DNA of 6,911 bases from Candidatus Peregrinibacteria bacterium (GTDB taxonomy: Bacteria; Patescibacteriota; Gracilibacteria; UBA1369; PNNO01), in NCBI GenBank assembly GCA_014728955.1, contig WJKT01000019.1:1-6911 (forward strand). The letters are read 5' to 3'. Both the position numbers and the translations under genes were made by a program. Positions within the stretch are counted from its first letter, which is position 1; each line of letters starts with the position of its first letter. This document shows positions 5,579 to 6,911 of the stretch, piece after piece. The notes below the pieces were generated by a model. It ran no database searches. It was given only the letters and a program-made list of their open reading frames with translations, and had not been told where the DNA came from.

Positions 5579-5592
5579 TTAACACACGTTAA
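5579..5592. repeat. Short inverted repeat at the divergent promoter
   Basis: TTAAC ACAC GTTAA is a perfect 5-bp inverted repeat with a 4-base centre. It directly follows the -10 box of the tsaB promoter and lies over the expected start point, where a repressor could bind. The arms are short and AT-rich, so chance occurrence is quite possible. Confidence 0.25.
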
Positions 5593-5607
5593 GTTTATCA
5601 CAAAAAA

Positions 5608-6207
5608 ATGCTGCTGGGATTAAATACCGCTACAAATCGGACGTATAATGCTTTTATTGATAACAATAAAGTTGTTGATGAGCGATCATGGCCCGCTGTG
5701 CAAAATGAGGCGGAGACATTGCTTCCTCGTCTTCAATCTATGCTTGATCGCAATGGTATGTCGTGGGAAACTATCGATGAAATTGCTGTTGTTTCAGGTC
5801 CCGGGCCCTTTACCGCATTGCGTGTTTCAATAGCCATTGCCAATGCGCTGGCATATGGTTTGCAAATACCGCTTATTGATGTGCCGACTATCGATTTTTG
5901 GGAGTTTAGAAGCAAAAATTATGCGTTGTATGCGGGGCGAAATATGATTTTCTATCAAGGAAAACTTCATAAAGATGATGCATTTTTTTCACTATTGAAG
6001 CCGGGCATGAATATTGCCGGACAATTGCGCACAAAAGATCGTGATGCTATTGTTTCGAGCGGTTGCCGATATATTGAAGAAGAGGCTCTTCCCGGATTAG
6101 GAGCGTTCCTTGTGGCAAAACGGGCGGACTATAAACACGTTTCTCTGGTAAAGCCCCGTTATTTTAATAAACCTCATATTACGGTGAGTTCTAAAGCATA
6201 TAAATAA
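5608..6207 (+). CDS. tsaB: TsaB, tRNA t6A37 biosynthesis dimerisation/scaffold protein
   Basis: TsaB is the inactive ASKHA-fold partner that pairs with TsaD (and TsaE) to transfer threonylcarbamoyl from TC-AMP to A37 of ANN-decoding tRNAs in the cytoplasm. At 199 residues it is somewhat shorter than the E. coli protein (about 230). It begins with LGLNTATNRTYNAF (the ASKHA beta-hairpin, usually ILAIDTAT), has the helix QNEAETLLPRLQSML (32-46), and the signature SGPGPFTALRVSIAIANALAYG around 63-84, matching the family's GPGSFTGLR motif with Ser replaced by Pro67 and Gly by Ala70. The C-terminus LVKPRYFNK matches the usual VEPxYLR end. No Shine-Dalgarno precedes ATG 5608, only CAAAAAAATG. It is followed by rsmI after 6 bases and is probably co-transcribed with it. 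TsaD and TsaE are not in the window. Confidence 0.9.
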   Translation: MLLGLNTATNRTYNAFIDNNKVVDERSWPAVQNEAETLLPRLQSMLDRNGMSWETIDEIAVVSGPGPFTALRVSIAIANALAYGLQIPLIDVPTIDFWEFRSKNYALYAGRNMIFYQGKLHKDDAFFSLLKPGMNIAGQLRTKDRDAIVSSGCRYIEEEALPGLGAFLVAKRADYKHVSLVKPRYFNKPHITVSSKAYK

Positions 6208-6213
6208 AACACT

Positions 6214-6888
6214 ATGGCACTACATATAGTTTCTACGCCAATAGGAAATTTGGATGATATAACAATACGGGCTCTAGAAGTGTTGAAAAGCGCTGACTTG
6301 ATAGCGGCTGAAGATACAAGACATTCCGGTATTCTCTTGAAAAAGTACGCAATAGAAACCAAAGCGATAAGCTTTCATGCGCATAGCGGAAAAACAAAAG
6401 TAGATAAAATTATAACTGCATTAAAAAGTGGAAAAAATGTTGCATTGATTTCTGATGCGGGAACTCCGGGGATTTCGGATCCCGCCTATTCTCTTATTCA
6501 AGCGGCATTGGAGCATAGTATTACCATTATACCAATTCCCGGGCCGAGTGCATTTTTAACTGCACTAACCGCTTCGGGGTTGCCTATTAACACTTTTTTG
6601 TATCTTGGGTTTTTCCCTACAAAAAAAGGAAGACATACACTGCTTACATCATTAAAAGAAGAAAAGCGAACGGTGGTGTTTTATGAATCGCCACATCGTA
6701 TTGTTAAAACATTACATCAGTTAAATGAATACCTGGATCCTGAGCGGAAATTGGTGATAGCCAGAGAATTAACAAAAATACATGAAGAATTTATCCGGGG
6801 AACGATTGGTGAGATAAAAAAACATTACGAGCATCGTAAACCAAAAGGAGAATTCGTAGTTGTTTTGGGTGGCGCAAACATGGTATAA
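6214..6888 (+). CDS. rsmI: RsmI, 16S rRNA (cytidine1402-2'-O)-methyltransferase
   Basis: RsmI uses S-adenosylmethionine to methylate the 2'-O of C1402 in 16S rRNA, in the decoding centre. Family motifs run in order: VSTPIGNLDDIT (6-17), AAEDTR (31-36), ALISDAGTPGISDP (77-90), PIPGPSA (107-113), LGFFP (131-135), VFYESPHRI (155-163), ARELTK (183-188) with EEFIRG, and KGEFVVVL (211-218). These are the tetrapyrrole-methylase-fold signatures. At 224 residues it has the complete catalytic fold but lacks the roughly 60-residue C-terminal extension of E. coli RsmI (286), as in many compact bacteria. The frame ends in TAA inside the window, so this is not an edge truncation. It lies 6 bases after tsaB without a Shine-Dalgarno. 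Confidence 0.96.
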   Translation: MALHIVSTPIGNLDDITIRALEVLKSADLIAAEDTRHSGILLKKYAIETKAISFHAHSGKTKVDKIITALKSGKNVALISDAGTPGISDPAYSLIQAALEHSITIIPIPGPSAFLTALTASGLPINTFLYLGFFPTKKGRHTLLTSLKEEKRTVVFYESPHRIVKTLHQLNEYLDPERKLVIARELTKIHEEFIRGTIGEIKKHYEHRKPKGEFVVVLGGANMV

Positions 6889-6911
6889 ATAAGCTGTTAT
6901 AACGTTTATAC
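6883..6911. repeat. Inverted repeat after rsmI, at the window edge
   Basis: GTATAAA (6883-6889) and TTTATAC (6905-6911) are a perfect 7-bp inverted repeat enclosing the palindrome GTTATAAC (6896-6903). It overlaps the rsmI stop. It could be part of a downstream promoter/operator or a weak hairpin; the window ends before this can be judged. Confidence 0.25.

Noticed and set aside
1..6911. CRISPR array, tRNA, rRNA, insertion sequence or phage genes
   Set aside because: No regularly spaced direct repeats, no cloverleaf or rRNA-like stretch, and no transposase, integrase or phage motifs were seen in any frame.

Overview
The window reads as a low-GC bacterial chromosome segment with compact gene packing and weak or absent Shine-Dalgarno sequences before most genes. 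A DUF378 mini-membrane protein, a short RsmI, a GT39-like glycosyltransferase with a soluble tail, and a release-factor-like rescue protein with a basic tail together suggest a Patescibacteria/CPR-type genome. That placement is inference, since no marker rRNA is present. TGA is a normal stop here: the UbiA gene ends in TGA and the next ORF starts one base later, which argues against the code-25 lineages.

Layout. (1) Bases 3-551: the 3' end of an unrecognised, probably extracytoplasmic, cysteine-containing protein. (2) 552-810: a non-coding block of 259 bases holding a very GC-rich intrinsic terminator, a second strong GC-rich hairpin without a T-tail, a TTTTGCAAAA palindrome and candidate promoters. 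(3) 811-4030: a tightly packed three-gene operon (junctions of 0 and 1 base) encoding a GT-C glycosyltransferase, a HAD phosphatase fused to a DPPR-synthase-type UbiA prenyltransferase, and an SMR-fold flippase-like protein. (4) 4113-4331: a monocistronic DUF378 gene with an extended -10 promoter. Back-to-back terminators separate it from a convergent gene. (5) 4441-5546, minus strand: an unrecognised 171-residue protein (possibly longer, with a membrane anchor) and, upstream of it, a GGQ-domain peptidyl-tRNA-hydrolysing rescue factor resembling mitochondrial MTRFR/C12orf65. (6) 5608-6888, plus strand: tsaB (t6A tRNA modification) and rsmI (16S rRNA C1402 2'-O-methylation), divergent from the rescue factor.

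How the genes work together. The 811-4030 operon can be read as a self-contained lipid-linked pentose pathway. UbiA would transfer phosphoribose from PRPP to polyprenyl phosphate, the fused HAD domain would remove the 5-phosphate, the SMR-like protein would flip the lipid-linked sugar, and the GT-C enzyme would use it as donor outside the membrane. This resembles the mycobacterial decaprenyl-phosphoryl-ribose/arabinose pathway, but with the phosphatase fused to the synthase and no DprE1/DprE2 epimerase in view. The 5124-6888 genes form a translation-fidelity neighbourhood: ribosome rescue, anticodon-loop t6A and decoding-centre rRNA methylation.
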